15,255 nt of DNA from Ruminococcus sp. GTDB taxonomy: Bacteria > Bacillota > Clostridia > Oscillospirales > Acutalibacteraceae. Positions within the stretch are counted from its first letter, which is position 1. Every line of letters starts with the position of its first letter. Location of the stretch: contig SFGA01000054.1 of the NCBI GenBank assembly GCA_004556705.1, positions 1-15,255 on the forward strand, in the 5' to 3' direction. The translations under genes and the position numbers were made by a program. This document shows, piece after piece, positions 1 to 8,011 of this stretch. Below the pieces are notes generated by a model. It ran no database searches and was not told the origin of the DNA. It saw nothing but the letters and a program-made list of their open reading frames with translations.

Positions 1-109
1 TCAAAATGCTTATCTTTTGGTCTTTGGTTCGGAATAGTGTAGTGCTGGCGGTCTATCTATTGTTTTCGGTTGCTTGCTTCTTTACCGTACATGAGCATTT
101 GAAGAACGT

Positions 110-295
110 ATGAAGCTTCGAAATCAGATAAAGCAAATTGATCCGGATTGCAAAATTGCCTTCTTAGTGGACGAAAAGGCAGAGCCTGCCGTTGCCCAAA
201 AGGTGCGGAGAGCCAAAACCGACGGTCTGATCGACCAATTCATTTACACTTCTATTTCGGCAAGCTATCTGCTTGGTGTAATGGAAACACTTTGA
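110..295 (+). CDS. Short response-regulator receiver-like fragment
   Basis: This 61-residue ORF resembles the C-terminal half of a receiver (REC) domain. It has an 'IKQIDPDCKIAFLVDE' stretch like the beta-4 strand of REC domains, then a helix, then 'GLIDQFIYTSIS', where REC proteins have the KP turn and last helix. The conserved Lys of the usual K-P motif is not seen, and the phospho-acceptor half is absent. The frame is open only from position 95, because stops lie at 35-37 and 92-94. The start has only a weak purine-rich site (GAAGAA) before it. It is therefore probably a decayed or truncated gene, although a short intact protein cannot be excluded. It ends 17 bases before the next start codon. 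Confidence 0.4.
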   Translation: MKLRNQIKQIDPDCKIAFLVDEKAEPAVAQKVRRAKTDGLIDQFIYTSISASYLLGVMETL

Positions 296-297
296 TT

Positions 298-312
298 AAG
301 GAGGAAGAAAAG
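298..312 (+). promoter_or_regulatory. Ribosome binding site fixing the dockerin-protein start
   Basis: AAGGAGG at 298-304 lies 8 bases before the ATG at 313. The same frame is open back to position 148, but the upstream ATG lacks a comparable site, and only the start at 313 places a signal peptide at the N-terminus. Confidence 0.8.
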
Positions 313-3300
313 ATGAAACACAAGGCAAAAAAACAAATCCTGAGTCTGCTGCTCGCCGTGGTAATGCTCGTAGGCCTCTTACCTACAGCGGCGATCCCCG
401 TCTTTGCGGTGGAGGAGTCGGACATCTATGCTAAAGATCCTAACTATGAGCACGGCTACTTTTTAGGTGGCAGAGGCTATTGGGAGGGCGGCACCTGGGT
501 CCGCGAGGTCTACGACTGGGACGATATGGATCAGGTGTTCAAAAAGTTGGACAGCGCCAGCATGACCAACTATGGCTACGTGACCGTCAAACTGATGGAA
601 AATTTGGAATTGACGAGTGCTGACTCTGACCTTTACGACGGCTATTTTAAAAGATACATAATACCCGCAGGTCTTAATAATGTTATTTTTGACTTCAACG
701 GCCATACTCTGAGCGGCACGAACGTCCGCAGCAATTCGAAAAATTTTATAAAGATGGAAGTGCGTGAAGGAAACCACGTCACCTTTACTGATTCGGTGGG
801 CGGCGGCGGTATTACCTTTGATGCTACATACAGTAACACGGATTTGGATATTTCCGCACTTTATATTTACACAATCGGTAAGCGTGGCGAAGGTTATAAC
901 ACGGAAGATCCTAACTCCTATCCAGCCAAGGTTACATTCAACGACGGTACATATAAACTTATCGGCGAATTTACTTACATCGGTAACGACTCTCGATTGA
1001 GCGCCCCAAGTAGTTACATAGGTACTGTAATCGCCGATTATGTCGATGTGGAGATCAACGGTGGTACCTTTATTGCCGAAAACACATCGGACAAAGAGGG
1101 CCCCCGGGAGCATTCCGCTTTCGGAACGATAATTCGCAATGATGAAGTAAATGGATTTCCTGAAGATAAAAATCCTGAATATGGCACAGTGATACCGTTT
1201 GTGGAAAAAGGACACACCGTGATCAACGGTGGTTCATTCATATCCGATGGTTACGCCTTCCACCATTTTGATAATTGCCAAACATATCTTGATAATGGAA
1301 TCTATGATTATTATTATTGGAACTACCCCACCTATGTATATTGTGTTAGTTTGAACAGCCATTTTCATATGAACTATCCCACCATCAACGGCGGATATTT
1401 TGAAGGTCAGCTGGGCTTCACCGGTCTTACCCTTACCGACAGCGAAGGTGACTCCGACCTGAACAGCCGCCCTGCTTCCGAAATTATTCCTAAAACGGCG
1501 TATTTTGTGGGTGTGGACAGGGACGGCAATAAGAGTTACGATATTACGAACTGGACTTGGGACGATCTGCACGATATGCAAAAGTGCGCTGTTGTATCTT
1601 CGGAGCTTTTCGAGTTTAAAGTAACACACGAAGGAACGAGCAATCTTACCAAGCTCACAAGAACCGTCAAGCAAAGTGATACCTTTGAAATGAGCTGGAC
1701 GATTCCTTCCTATTTGGAAGGGGAGGTGGTGTGTCAGCCTATGATCACCGTTACCCGTCCGAACTCCAACATCGAGCCCAAAACCTATGCAAAGTCCAAG
1801 ATAACGCTTGATTACTCCGAATATCCCAACGATGTAAATATAAGCTTCGGACTTGGTGTTTATGTAGAAGACGAAGGTCCTTTATTACAGCAGGTTGCCT
1901 ATCTCCGTAAGGATTTTAGAGTTGACGTTAAGCGTGTCTACACCGTAACCGACAACTGCTTGCATTGCTATGTGACCGGGGATAACGGCTGGGATGAAAT
2001 CGTGGAGGGCGAAACCTGTGCCTTTGTGATTTTACCTAACGACTACTATGAGCTGACAGACCCCGATGCTTTGAAGGTCTATGTCAATGGAGAACTGGTA
2101 ACTCCAAGCGGAAACGGTGGATATTATGTGAGTAACGTTACCGAGGATCTTGACATCTACTGTGACGGCTCTGCCTTCACCGGCTACTCCAACCTTATCA
2201 TTTCTGCCAACGGAAAGACAGTGACCGAAAAGCTCTACGTTGGCGAAACCTATACCTTTAAGACCCTTGCTGAGTTCGGCGCAACAGTGCCCGAGAATTC
2301 CACATTTACCGGTTGGAAGATCGGCGGCAAGACCTATCAGCCCGGCGATACCTTCACTGTGAAGGGCACCGGTGAGATCGCGGTCAATGCCGCATTCACG
2401 GGACTTTATAACATCACCGTTGAAAACGGTAAGGCATACGCCGACGAGGCACATACTATACCCATCTCGGCGGCGGCTGAGAATCAAGTGGTCTACATTG
2501 TAGCTGACCCTGCGCCCGAGGGCAAGGTGTTCAGCTATTGGAGCAGAACCTTCGCTGTCGTGGGCGGTCACGGTTGGTTCGGTGATTCTGAATCTGCCGA
2601 GACAACCTTCACGGTATATGACAGCGACGTTGTTCTTACACCCGTCTATGAGACCCTTGTGGACGAGATCGTCATAGGCGGTATGACCAAGCCCTCCGCA
2701 GGCATTGCCATCGACAACTCGGATTATTCCTATAAGTGGGGCTGCAGCGTTCCCGCAGATGCCGGCTATACCCTCGGCATCAGCTATTGGTATGACATCA
2801 CCGACGGAGAGCCCGAATTTGCAATGAGCAGCGGCGACGTTTTCCAGATCGGTCATACCTACCGCTTCAAAGCAAGGATCCACCTGAAGGCTGATCATAT
2901 TTACCCTGCAAATCCCGAGGATATTGCAGTAGTGCTTTCCGGCATTGATGCCGAGGATTACCAGTGTACGATCAACGAGGTTGGCTATACATCCGCGACC
3001 ATCTATTTCGAGTTCACCTGCGAGGAAGCGCCTCAAACGGGCGTATCCTTAAGCGGTACGGTAACGAGCTTCGGCGATGAGGCGGAACAGACCACCGTTC
3101 AACTTTTCCCGTCCGGGTCGGAAATACCTGCCTTTATCGTTATGTTGACCGGAAACACTGCGAAGTACTCTTTCGAAGGCGTTTTCGCAGGTACCTACAC
3201 CATGAAGGTGATGAAGAAGAACCACGTCACCCGTGAGTACACCGTCACAGTGGGAAGCAGCAATGTGGTGCAGGATGTGAAGATTTGCCTGCTTGGTGAT

Positions 3301-3483
3301 GTTACAGGTGACGGCAAAGTAAATACGAAAGACTGGGCACGTTTGAAAGCTTACGTTAATGAAACCAGTAATCTCACAGGCTATGAATTGGCGTGCGGCG
3401 ATGTAAACGGGGACAGCAAGGTGAACATCAAGGATTGGGCTCGGTTGAAAGCTCATGTTAACGAATCCAATCCGTTGTGGTAA
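313..3483 (+). CDS. Secreted beta-helix protein with C-terminal dockerin
   Basis: This 1056-residue exported protein begins with a signal peptide: a basic N-terminus, a hydrophobic core and a likely cleavage after VFA near residue 32. Residues ~90-400 carry repeated NGG/NDG turns (near residues 209, 248, 304 and 358: FNDGTY, INGGTF, INGGSF, INGGYF), typical of right-handed parallel beta-helix surface proteins. Residues ~620-800 resemble bacterial InlB-type repeat domains (TFTGWKIGGKTYQPGDTF). Residues ~915-990 look like a carboxypeptidase-regulatory-like beta-sandwich. Residues 995-1053 are a type I-like dockerin with two Ca-binding F-hand repeats (GDVTGDGKVNTKDWARLKAYV-like, then GDVNGDSKVNIKDWARLKAHV-like). 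Dockerins bind cohesins, and the next gene has a cohesin-like domain, so the two proteins may pair on the cell surface. No catalytic residues of a known glycoside hydrolase or lyase were recognised. Its role could be adhesion or glycan binding. Confidence 0.85.
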   Translation: MKHKAKKQILSLLLAVVMLVGLLPTAAIPVFAVEESDIYAKDPNYEHGYFLGGRGYWEGGTWVREVYDWDDMDQVFKKLDSASMTNYGYVTVKLMENLELTSADSDLYDGYFKRYIIPAGLNNVIFDFNGHTLSGTNVRSNSKNFIKMEVREGNHVTFTDSVGGGGITFDATYSNTDLDISALYIYTIGKRGEGYNTEDPNSYPAKVTFNDGTYKLIGEFTYIGNDSRLSAPSSYIGTVIADYVDVEINGGTFIAENTSDKEGPREHSAFGTIIRNDEVNGFPEDKNPEYGTVIPFVEKGHTVINGGSFISDGYAFHHFDNCQTYLDNGIYDYYYWNYPTYVYCVSLNSHFHMNYPTINGGYFEGQLGFTGLTLTDSEGDSDLNSRPASEIIPKTAYFVGVDRDGNKSYDITNWTWDDLHDMQKCAVVSSELFEFKVTHEGTSNLTKLTRTVKQSDTFEMSWTIPSYLEGEVVCQPMITVTRPNSNIEPKTYAKSKITLDYSEYPNDVNISFGLGVYVEDEGPLLQQVAYLRKDFRVDVKRVYTVTDNCLHCYVTGDNGWDEIVEGETCAFVILPNDYYELTDPDALKVYVNGELVTPSGNGGYYVSNVTEDLDIYCDGSAFTGYSNLIISANGKTVTEKLYVGETYTFKTLAEFGATVPENSTFTGWKIGGKTYQPGDTFTVKGTGEIAVNAAFTGLYNITVENGKAYADEAHTIPISAAAENQVVYIVADPAPEGKVFSYWSRTFAVVGGHGWFGDSESAETTFTVYDSDVVLTPVYETLVDEIVIGGMTKPSAGIAIDNSDYSYKWGCSVPADAGYTLGISYWYDITDGEPEFAMSSGDVFQIGHTYRFKARIHLKADHIYPANPEDIAVVLSGIDAEDYQCTINEVGYTSATIYFEFTCEEAPQTGVSLSGTVTSFGDEAEQTTVQLFPSGSEIPAFIVMLTGNTAKYSFEGVFAGTYTMKVMKKNHVTREYTVTVGSSNVVQDVKICLLGDVTGDGKVNTKDWARLKAYVNETSNLTGYELACGDVNGDSKVNIKDWARLKAHVNESNPLW

Positions 3484-3504
3484 ATAATGAATTGTTAATA
3501 TAAT
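3475..3504 (+). promoter_or_regulatory. Possible promoter before the cohesin-protein gene
   Basis: TTGTGG (3475-3480) is followed by an 18-base spacer and a TATAAT box (3499-3504), overlapping the end of the dockerin gene. The -10 box is perfect but the -35 box matches only weakly. It would allow the cohesin gene to be transcribed apart from the dockerin gene. Confidence 0.3.
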
Positions 3505-3602
3505 TGTCTTAATATCTATCTTCCTCCCTATACGCCTTATAGGGAGTGAAGGTCGATTTAAGAATACATTGGATAGAAATATCCCCACCGAATCATAACT
3601 AA

Positions 3603-3640
3603 GCGAGGCTATGAAAAGGTGTGTATGAAAAATGCCTCGC
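3603..3640 (+). other. Leader inverted repeat upstream of the cohesin gene
   Basis: Perfect 7-bp arms GCGAGGC (3603-3609) and GCCTCGC (3634-3640) flank a 24-base loop. The hairpin ends 10 bases before the ribosome site AAGGAGGAG (3651-3659). It has no U-tract, so it is not a terminator and could stabilise or control the leader. Confidence 0.35.
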
Positions 3641-3666
3641 AAATACTAAAAAGGAGGAGCTTGGTC

Positions 3667-6459
3667 ATGAACAAGCGAATCACATCAATTGTGCTGAGTT
3701 TTGTTATGCTTTTCACGATGCTGGCAACTGCAGTGCCGGTATTGGCAGCGGGATCTACCTCGTTCAAAATGACAGCAGACAAAACAGAAGCGCACCCGGG
3801 TGATATTATCACCTACACAGTGACAATGGGCGCTGTCACCAACTTGGATTCTCTGAAAATCAAGTTGGACATTCCGGCAGGGTTAACCTTTGTTACAGGT
3901 TCAGGTAAAATTACAGAAGGACTGGCAACAACAATGAATGTTGACGGAGCTGAATTTACCGAATCCACAATGGTTATTCTCATCGGAAATGCTAAAGCCC
4001 AAGACGGTTACACTTCAACTTTAGACACGGAAATTATGAAATTCCAATGCAAAGTTGATGCAGATGCCAGCGGAAATAAGACTGTCAATTTTATTATTGA
4101 TGAAGATGAGGTCTTTGAAGCGCCTTCGGGAGGCTATGACAATATTGCATTTACTACCAGTGTTGCAACCGTCAATGTCACAGCAGCACCGGTATCCGTT
4201 ACCGGCGTAACCATTGACGAGATACTGTCCGTCAATATCGGTCAAACAAAGACCCCGTCTTTCACCGTTTCCCCTGCAGAAGCAACAGAAAAAACTGTTT
4301 CGTTTACATCTGACAACCCTGCTGTTGCCACCGTAAACGCAACGACCGGTGAAGTGACCGGTGTTAAGAAAGGCACCGCCACCATCACTATCACCACTGC
4401 GGATGGCAACTTTACCGATACCTGCACGGTAACGGTATCCTGTGCTCACACAAACAAGTCCACCGTACCTGCAAAGGACTCTACCTGTACGGTAAAAGGT
4501 TGGGACGAGTACAAGGAATGTGACGATTGCGGACAGCTTTTCGACACATCCGATGTAGAAATCAATGAGGTTCCGTTTCGCAACCTTGCAAACCACACCG
4601 GAGGAACAGCAACCTGTACAACGAAAGCCGTTTGTTCTGTGTGTCATCAGCCTTACGACGATTATGCTGCTCACAGCTATACTGCTGAGACGAAGAAAGC
4701 GGAAGCACTGAAAACTGCCGGAAACTGCCGTGACAAAGCGGTGTACTACTATTCCTGCTCTGATTGCGGTGCTGTGGAAAGCAATGATGCTCACACTTTC
4801 TTGGGCGACAAGGATGCAAACACCCATGTAGGCGGTACATCTACCGTTAACGCCAGCGAACCCGACCACAAGAATCAGATTGACGGCTATACCGGCGACA
4901 CAAAGTGCCTCGGCTGTGGAGGAATCATTGCAACCGGTACATCTATTCCTGCCGGCGCACACACCCCGTCTTCTACTTGGAACAGTGACGGAACTTATCA
5001 CTGGAAAGAGTGTACGACTATGGGCTGTGGCGTTGTAATTGACGGCAGCAAGGCTAAACACAGCTCTACCGGTGCGAATGTTGCAACTTGCCAGCATAAG
5101 GCAGTCTGCGATGTATGTAATGTAGAGTACGGTGCATTAGCAGCGCATAATCCGGCTTCCGGCTGGACAAGTGATGCAAGCGGTCACTGGCACGCTTGCC
5201 AGACTGCAAACTGCACAGAGAAGTGCGATTTTGCAAGTCATACACCTGATCATACAGGTCACGCTACCGAGGAATACGCTATTAAGTGTACCGAGTGCGA
5301 ATATGTCATTGAAGCACAGCTTGCTCATACCCATGTGTTTGACAAGGAAGTAACAACCGATACTTACAAGGCATCTGATGCTACCTGCACAGCAAAGGCT
5401 ACTTATTACCATTCCTGCGTTTGCGGCGCAAAGGGTACGACAACCTTTGAGTATGGTGCATTGGCAGCGCATAATCCGGCTTCCGGCTGGACAAGTGATG
5501 CAAGCGGTCACTGGCACGCTTGCCAGAATGCAAACTGCACAGAGAAATGCGATTTTGCAAGTCATACTCCCGACCATACAGGTAACGCAACCGAGGAATA
5601 CGCCATTAAGTGTACCGAGTGCGGATATGTAATTGAAGCACAGCTCGCTCATACCCATGTGTTTAACAAGGAAGTTTCAACCGATGCTTACAAGGCATCT
5701 AATGCTACCTGCACAGCAAAGGCTACTTATTACCATTCCTGCGTTTGCGGCGCAAAGGGCACGGCAACCTTTGAGTACGGTGAACTGGCTGAGCACAACT
5801 GGACGCCGGCTACCTGTACTGCTCCTAAAACCTGCTCTGCATGCCAGGCAACCGAGGGTGATCCTCTCGGACATACCGAAGGCACCGAATGGAAGTCTGA
5901 CAAGGACAATCATTGGCACACTTGTACTGTTGCAGGCTGTGGTGTGGTAATCGAAAGCAGCAAGGCGGCTCATACTCCTGACCGTGAGGCAGCAACCGAA
6001 ACCGATGCGGTTAAGTGCTCTGTATGCGGATATGTGATTACCCCTGCTCTCGGTCATACCCACGATGTAGACACTACGAAGTTTGAATCTGACGAAACAA
6101 ATCATTGGAATACCTGCTCCGGCTGCAGTGAGAAGCAGAACGTTTCAGCTCATGAATTTGAGTGGAAGATTGACAAGGATGCTACGGCGACCGAAAAGGG
6201 CTCCAAACACGAAGAATGTAAGGTTTGTGGCTACAAGAAGGCTGCTGTTGAAATTCCGGCAACCGGAACACCGACAGGACCTTCAAACCCTGGAGATTCG
6301 AGTAAGCCGACGGAAAGCAACCCGGATACAGGAGCACCTGATAATCCTCAGACCGGCGATAACAGCATGATGGGTCTTTGGATCGCTCTGCTCTTTGTTT
6401 CCGGCTTCGGAGTTGTTTCAACTGCCGTATACGGTAAAAAGAGAAAATCTGTGAAATAA
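3667..6459 (+). CDS. Sortase-anchored cohesin-like/Big_2 Cys-rich surface protein
   Basis: This is a 930-residue cell-wall protein. The ATG at 3667 sits 7 bases after AAGGAGGAG and opens a clear signal peptide ending near VLA (residue 27). Residues ~30-175 look like a cohesin-type beta-sandwich: PGDIITYTVTMGAV, then LKIKLDIPAGLTF, then IMKFQCKVDADASG. Residues ~176-258 are a bacterial Ig-like Big_2 domain (VSVTGVTIDE to TATITITTADG). Residues ~259-865 form a Cys-rich region of CxxC-bearing repeats with conserved His and Trp, about 44 Cys by hand count, including two near-identical 108-residue units. A Pro/Ser/Thr-rich stalk leads to NPDTG and NPQTG (893-897), a hydrophobic segment and the basic tail KKRKSVK. 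The NPQTG motif fits a class B-type sortase, and such a gene lies downstream. The cohesin call rests on pattern recognition; a generic surface beta-sandwich is the alternative. Confidence 0.75.
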   Translation: MNKRITSIVLSFVMLFTMLATAVPVLAAGSTSFKMTADKTEAHPGDIITYTVTMGAVTNLDSLKIKLDIPAGLTFVTGSGKITEGLATTMNVDGAEFTESTMVILIGNAKAQDGYTSTLDTEIMKFQCKVDADASGNKTVNFIIDEDEVFEAPSGGYDNIAFTTSVATVNVTAAPVSVTGVTIDEILSVNIGQTKTPSFTVSPAEATEKTVSFTSDNPAVATVNATTGEVTGVKKGTATITITTADGNFTDTCTVTVSCAHTNKSTVPAKDSTCTVKGWDEYKECDDCGQLFDTSDVEINEVPFRNLANHTGGTATCTTKAVCSVCHQPYDDYAAHSYTAETKKAEALKTAGNCRDKAVYYYSCSDCGAVESNDAHTFLGDKDANTHVGGTSTVNASEPDHKNQIDGYTGDTKCLGCGGIIATGTSIPAGAHTPSSTWNSDGTYHWKECTTMGCGVVIDGSKAKHSSTGANVATCQHKAVCDVCNVEYGALAAHNPASGWTSDASGHWHACQTANCTEKCDFASHTPDHTGHATEEYAIKCTECEYVIEAQLAHTHVFDKEVTTDTYKASDATCTAKATYYHSCVCGAKGTTTFEYGALAAHNPASGWTSDASGHWHACQNANCTEKCDFASHTPDHTGNATEEYAIKCTECGYVIEAQLAHTHVFNKEVSTDAYKASNATCTAKATYYHSCVCGAKGTATFEYGELAEHNWTPATCTAPKTCSACQATEGDPLGHTEGTEWKSDKDNHWHTCTVAGCGVVIESSKAAHTPDREAATETDAVKCSVCGYVITPALGHTHDVDTTKFESDETNHWNTCSGCSEKQNVSAHEFEWKIDKDATATEKGSKHEECKVCGYKKAAVEIPATGTPTGPSNPGDSSKPTESNPDTGAPDNPQTGDNSMMGLWIALLFVSGFGVVSTAVYGKKRKSVK
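5125..5772 (+). repeat. Two near-identical 324-bp tandem repeats inside the surface gene
   Basis: Unit 1 spans 5125-5448 and unit 2 spans 5449-5772. Both begin with GAGTAYGGTGCATTRGCAGC, and each encodes 108 residues (487-594 and 595-702). Long stretches are identical at the DNA level, which indicates a recent duplication. A third, diverged start (GAGTACGGTGAACTGGC) follows at 5773 at the same spacing. The repeat keeps the reading frame, so copy number could change by slippage or recombination. Confidence 0.9.
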
Positions 6460-6482
6460 CGGATAACTGACCATTTAAGGAG

Positions 6483-6513
6483 GGCGGTGGCGGAGCTTCC
6501 GCTGCCGCCTTTT
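6483..6513 (+). terminator. Rho-independent terminator after the cohesin gene
   Basis: A 12-bp GC-rich stem (6483-6494 with 6498-6509, including two G-U pairs) with a 3-base loop is followed by TTTT. It lies 23 bases after the stop codon and separates the surface-protein genes from the downstream membrane protein and sortase. Confidence 0.8.
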
Positions 6514-6542
6514 CCTTATGAAAAGGATTTCTTCGGAAGTCC

Positions 6543-6589
6543 CTTTCCGAAAGGCGGTAAAGAAAGGCGCTTTGCCGTTTTTCGGAAAG
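6543..6589 (+). other. Large imperfect hairpin in the leader of the DUF5640-like gene
   Basis: Arms 6543-6562 (CTTTCCGAAAGGCGGTAAAG) and 6570-6589 (CTTTGCCGTTTTTCGGAAAG) pair over about 20 bp with few mismatches, around a 7-base loop. The hairpin ends 10 bases before the AAGGAG ribosome site (6599-6604). An upstream segment, TCGGAA near 6533, can also pair with TTCCGA of the left arm, so alternative folds exist. Confidence 0.5.
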
Positions 6590-6611
6590 AAATCGAATAA
6601 GGAGAAACCAA

Positions 6612-7229
6612 ATGGACGAACAAGAAAAAGAACTTGAAGAAATACTTAGAATGTTTGACAAAGCACCCTCGCCTTCGTCAGAAAGAAATAACCAAGCTCA
6701 AATGCGGCAGAACAATTTGCAGTCTCGGCAGATTTCCCAAAAGCCAATTGACGCCGAACGGACTGCCCGCACATCAAATCATACTGCATACAAAAGACAA
6801 CCTCAGTCAAGTAAAGGCAGGTATCTCTCGCCTAAACGCAAGGCAGCAATAAAGCGCAGAAAAAGGCAAAGGGCTGTGATTGTTTCGTTATTTGCCCTCC
6901 TTATCGTCATTCTTATTGTTGTGCTGATTTGTAAAGGCTGCGCGGGCGGTAAAAAAGACCTCTCTGTTTTACAGGGGACTTGGTATTACGACCAATACAC
7001 AGAGTATGAGTTTGATGGCAAAGGCAACGGATGTATGTGTATTGATAAAACCAATCACTATGAATTTACATACGACATAGACGGAGACACACTCAAGGTG
7101 GATTACGCACTTGATTATGTGACCGACTGCGAATATACCTACACCGTTGACGGTGACAAACTGACTCTTGTGGGCGGTAATGGCACCGTTGAACCTGGTA
7201 AGGTTTATGAGCTGACAAAACAGGAATGA
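6612..7229 (+). CDS. Membrane-anchored protein with DUF5640-like domain
   Basis: This 205-residue protein has a polar, Gln/Ser-rich cytoplasmic N-terminus (1-74), a dense basic cluster (75-87: PKRKAAIKRRKRQR), one transmembrane segment (~88-107) and an extracytoplasmic domain (~117-203). The outer domain begins LQGTWYYDQYTEYEFDGKGN and continues with alternating strands, YDIDGDTLKVDY and YTVDGDKLTLVGG. This pattern matches small lipocalin-like domains of the DUF5640 type found in clostridial membrane proteins; their function is not known to me. The start is supported by AAGGAG at 6599-6604. The gene lies 40 bases upstream of the sortase start with no terminator between, so the two are probably co-transcribed. 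Confidence 0.75.
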   Translation: MDEQEKELEEILRMFDKAPSPSSERNNQAQMRQNNLQSRQISQKPIDAERTARTSNHTAYKRQPQSSKGRYLSPKRKAAIKRRKRQRAVIVSLFALLIVILIVVLICKGCAGGKKDLSVLQGTWYYDQYTEYEFDGKGNGCMCIDKTNHYEFTYDIDGDTLKVDYALDYVTDCEYTYTVDGDKLTLVGGNGTVEPGKVYELTKQE

Positions 7230-7269
7230 AGCGTGCTAAACACAACAGTAGCTATTAACGGAGGTCTAT

Positions 7270-7993
7270 ATGAAAACTAAAAAAGTATTACCGTTAATTT
7301 CGCTCCTGTTTGTCGCTATAATGCTCTTTTCTGTCGGAATGGTTTGAAAGGTTAGAAGAAATTATTACTGAGGCAGAACAAACGGAATTTACGAATAATG
7401 TTGAACAAACCGATATACCGCAGGAACAGAAGCAGTCCTCACGCAATCTAACACCGTTATTTGAAGCAAACGGAGATTGTATCGGCTGGATATGTATTCC
7501 GAATACCGCAGTGAATTATCCGGTTATGTTTACACCCGAAGAACCTCAGAAGTACCTTCGTAAAAACTTCGAGGGCGAATACAGTGTGTCGGGCGTTCCG
7601 TTTTTGGACGGGGCTTCTACCCCGGAATGTGACAATTTGATTATCTACGGTCACAATATGAAAAACGGCACAATGTTCTCAGATATTACGCAATATAGGA
7701 ATAAAGCATACTGTGAGGAACACCCGTACATTGAGTTTGAAACAGCAGACGGACTGAAAGTATACCAAGTCTTTGCGGTGGTTTGCCTAAAGAAAACAGA
7801 TTTATGGTATAATATATCTTGCTTTGAAAGCAAAGAACATTATCAAAAGGCAATTACGGAAATTAAAGACAGGTCGCTTTACTATACCGGAATCGAGCCG
7901 CATTTCAAAGAACAGCTACTAACCCTTTCCACCTGCTTCGGAGACAGTAAAGACAGCAGAATGGTTGTGATAGGTGTAGAGCAAATAAGATAA
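7270..7993 (+). pseudogene. Class B sortase, frameshifted after the membrane anchor
   Basis: Sortase B enzymes join secreted proteins with NPxT-type signals to the cell wall. An N-terminal part with a good ribosome site (GGAGG 7260-7264) starts at 7270, encodes MKTKKVLPLISLLFVAIMLF (the membrane anchor) and hits TGA at 7345-7347. The rest continues one base on in another frame, open from 7322 to 7993: WFERLEEIITEAEQ, then LFEANGDCIGWICIP and the catalytic domain. His (7652, in YGHN), Cys (7934, in LSTCFG) and Arg (7958, in SRMVVIG) are all intact. Skipping one base near 7339 would give about 240 residues, the normal SrtB length. This points to a single-base insertion or a sequencing error; a frameshift during translation is possible but less likely. 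A GTG at 7511 is in frame but inside the domain. The likely substrate is the NPQTG protein upstream. Confidence 0.85.
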
Positions 7994-8011
7994 AATACCA
8001 CGGAGGTACTT

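Noticed and set aside
148..312. Extension of the dockerin-protein frame to an upstream ATG at 148
   Set aside because: The extra 55 residues show no signal peptide, overlap another ORF and lack a ribosome site; the ATG at 313 has both.
2032..3036. 334-residue ORF on the - strand
   Set aside because: It lies opposite the well-supported secreted protein, has no recognisable domain and mirrors the codon pattern of the sense gene.
3520..3551. Hairpin CTTCCTCCCTATA / TATAGGGAGTGAAG after the dockerin gene
   Set aside because: It forms a good stem with one bulge but no T-run follows, so I did not call it a terminator.
4021..5097. 358-residue ORF on the - strand
   Set aside because: It is antisense to the surface protein; the Cys/Val/Ser-rich composition reflects the repeats on the other strand.
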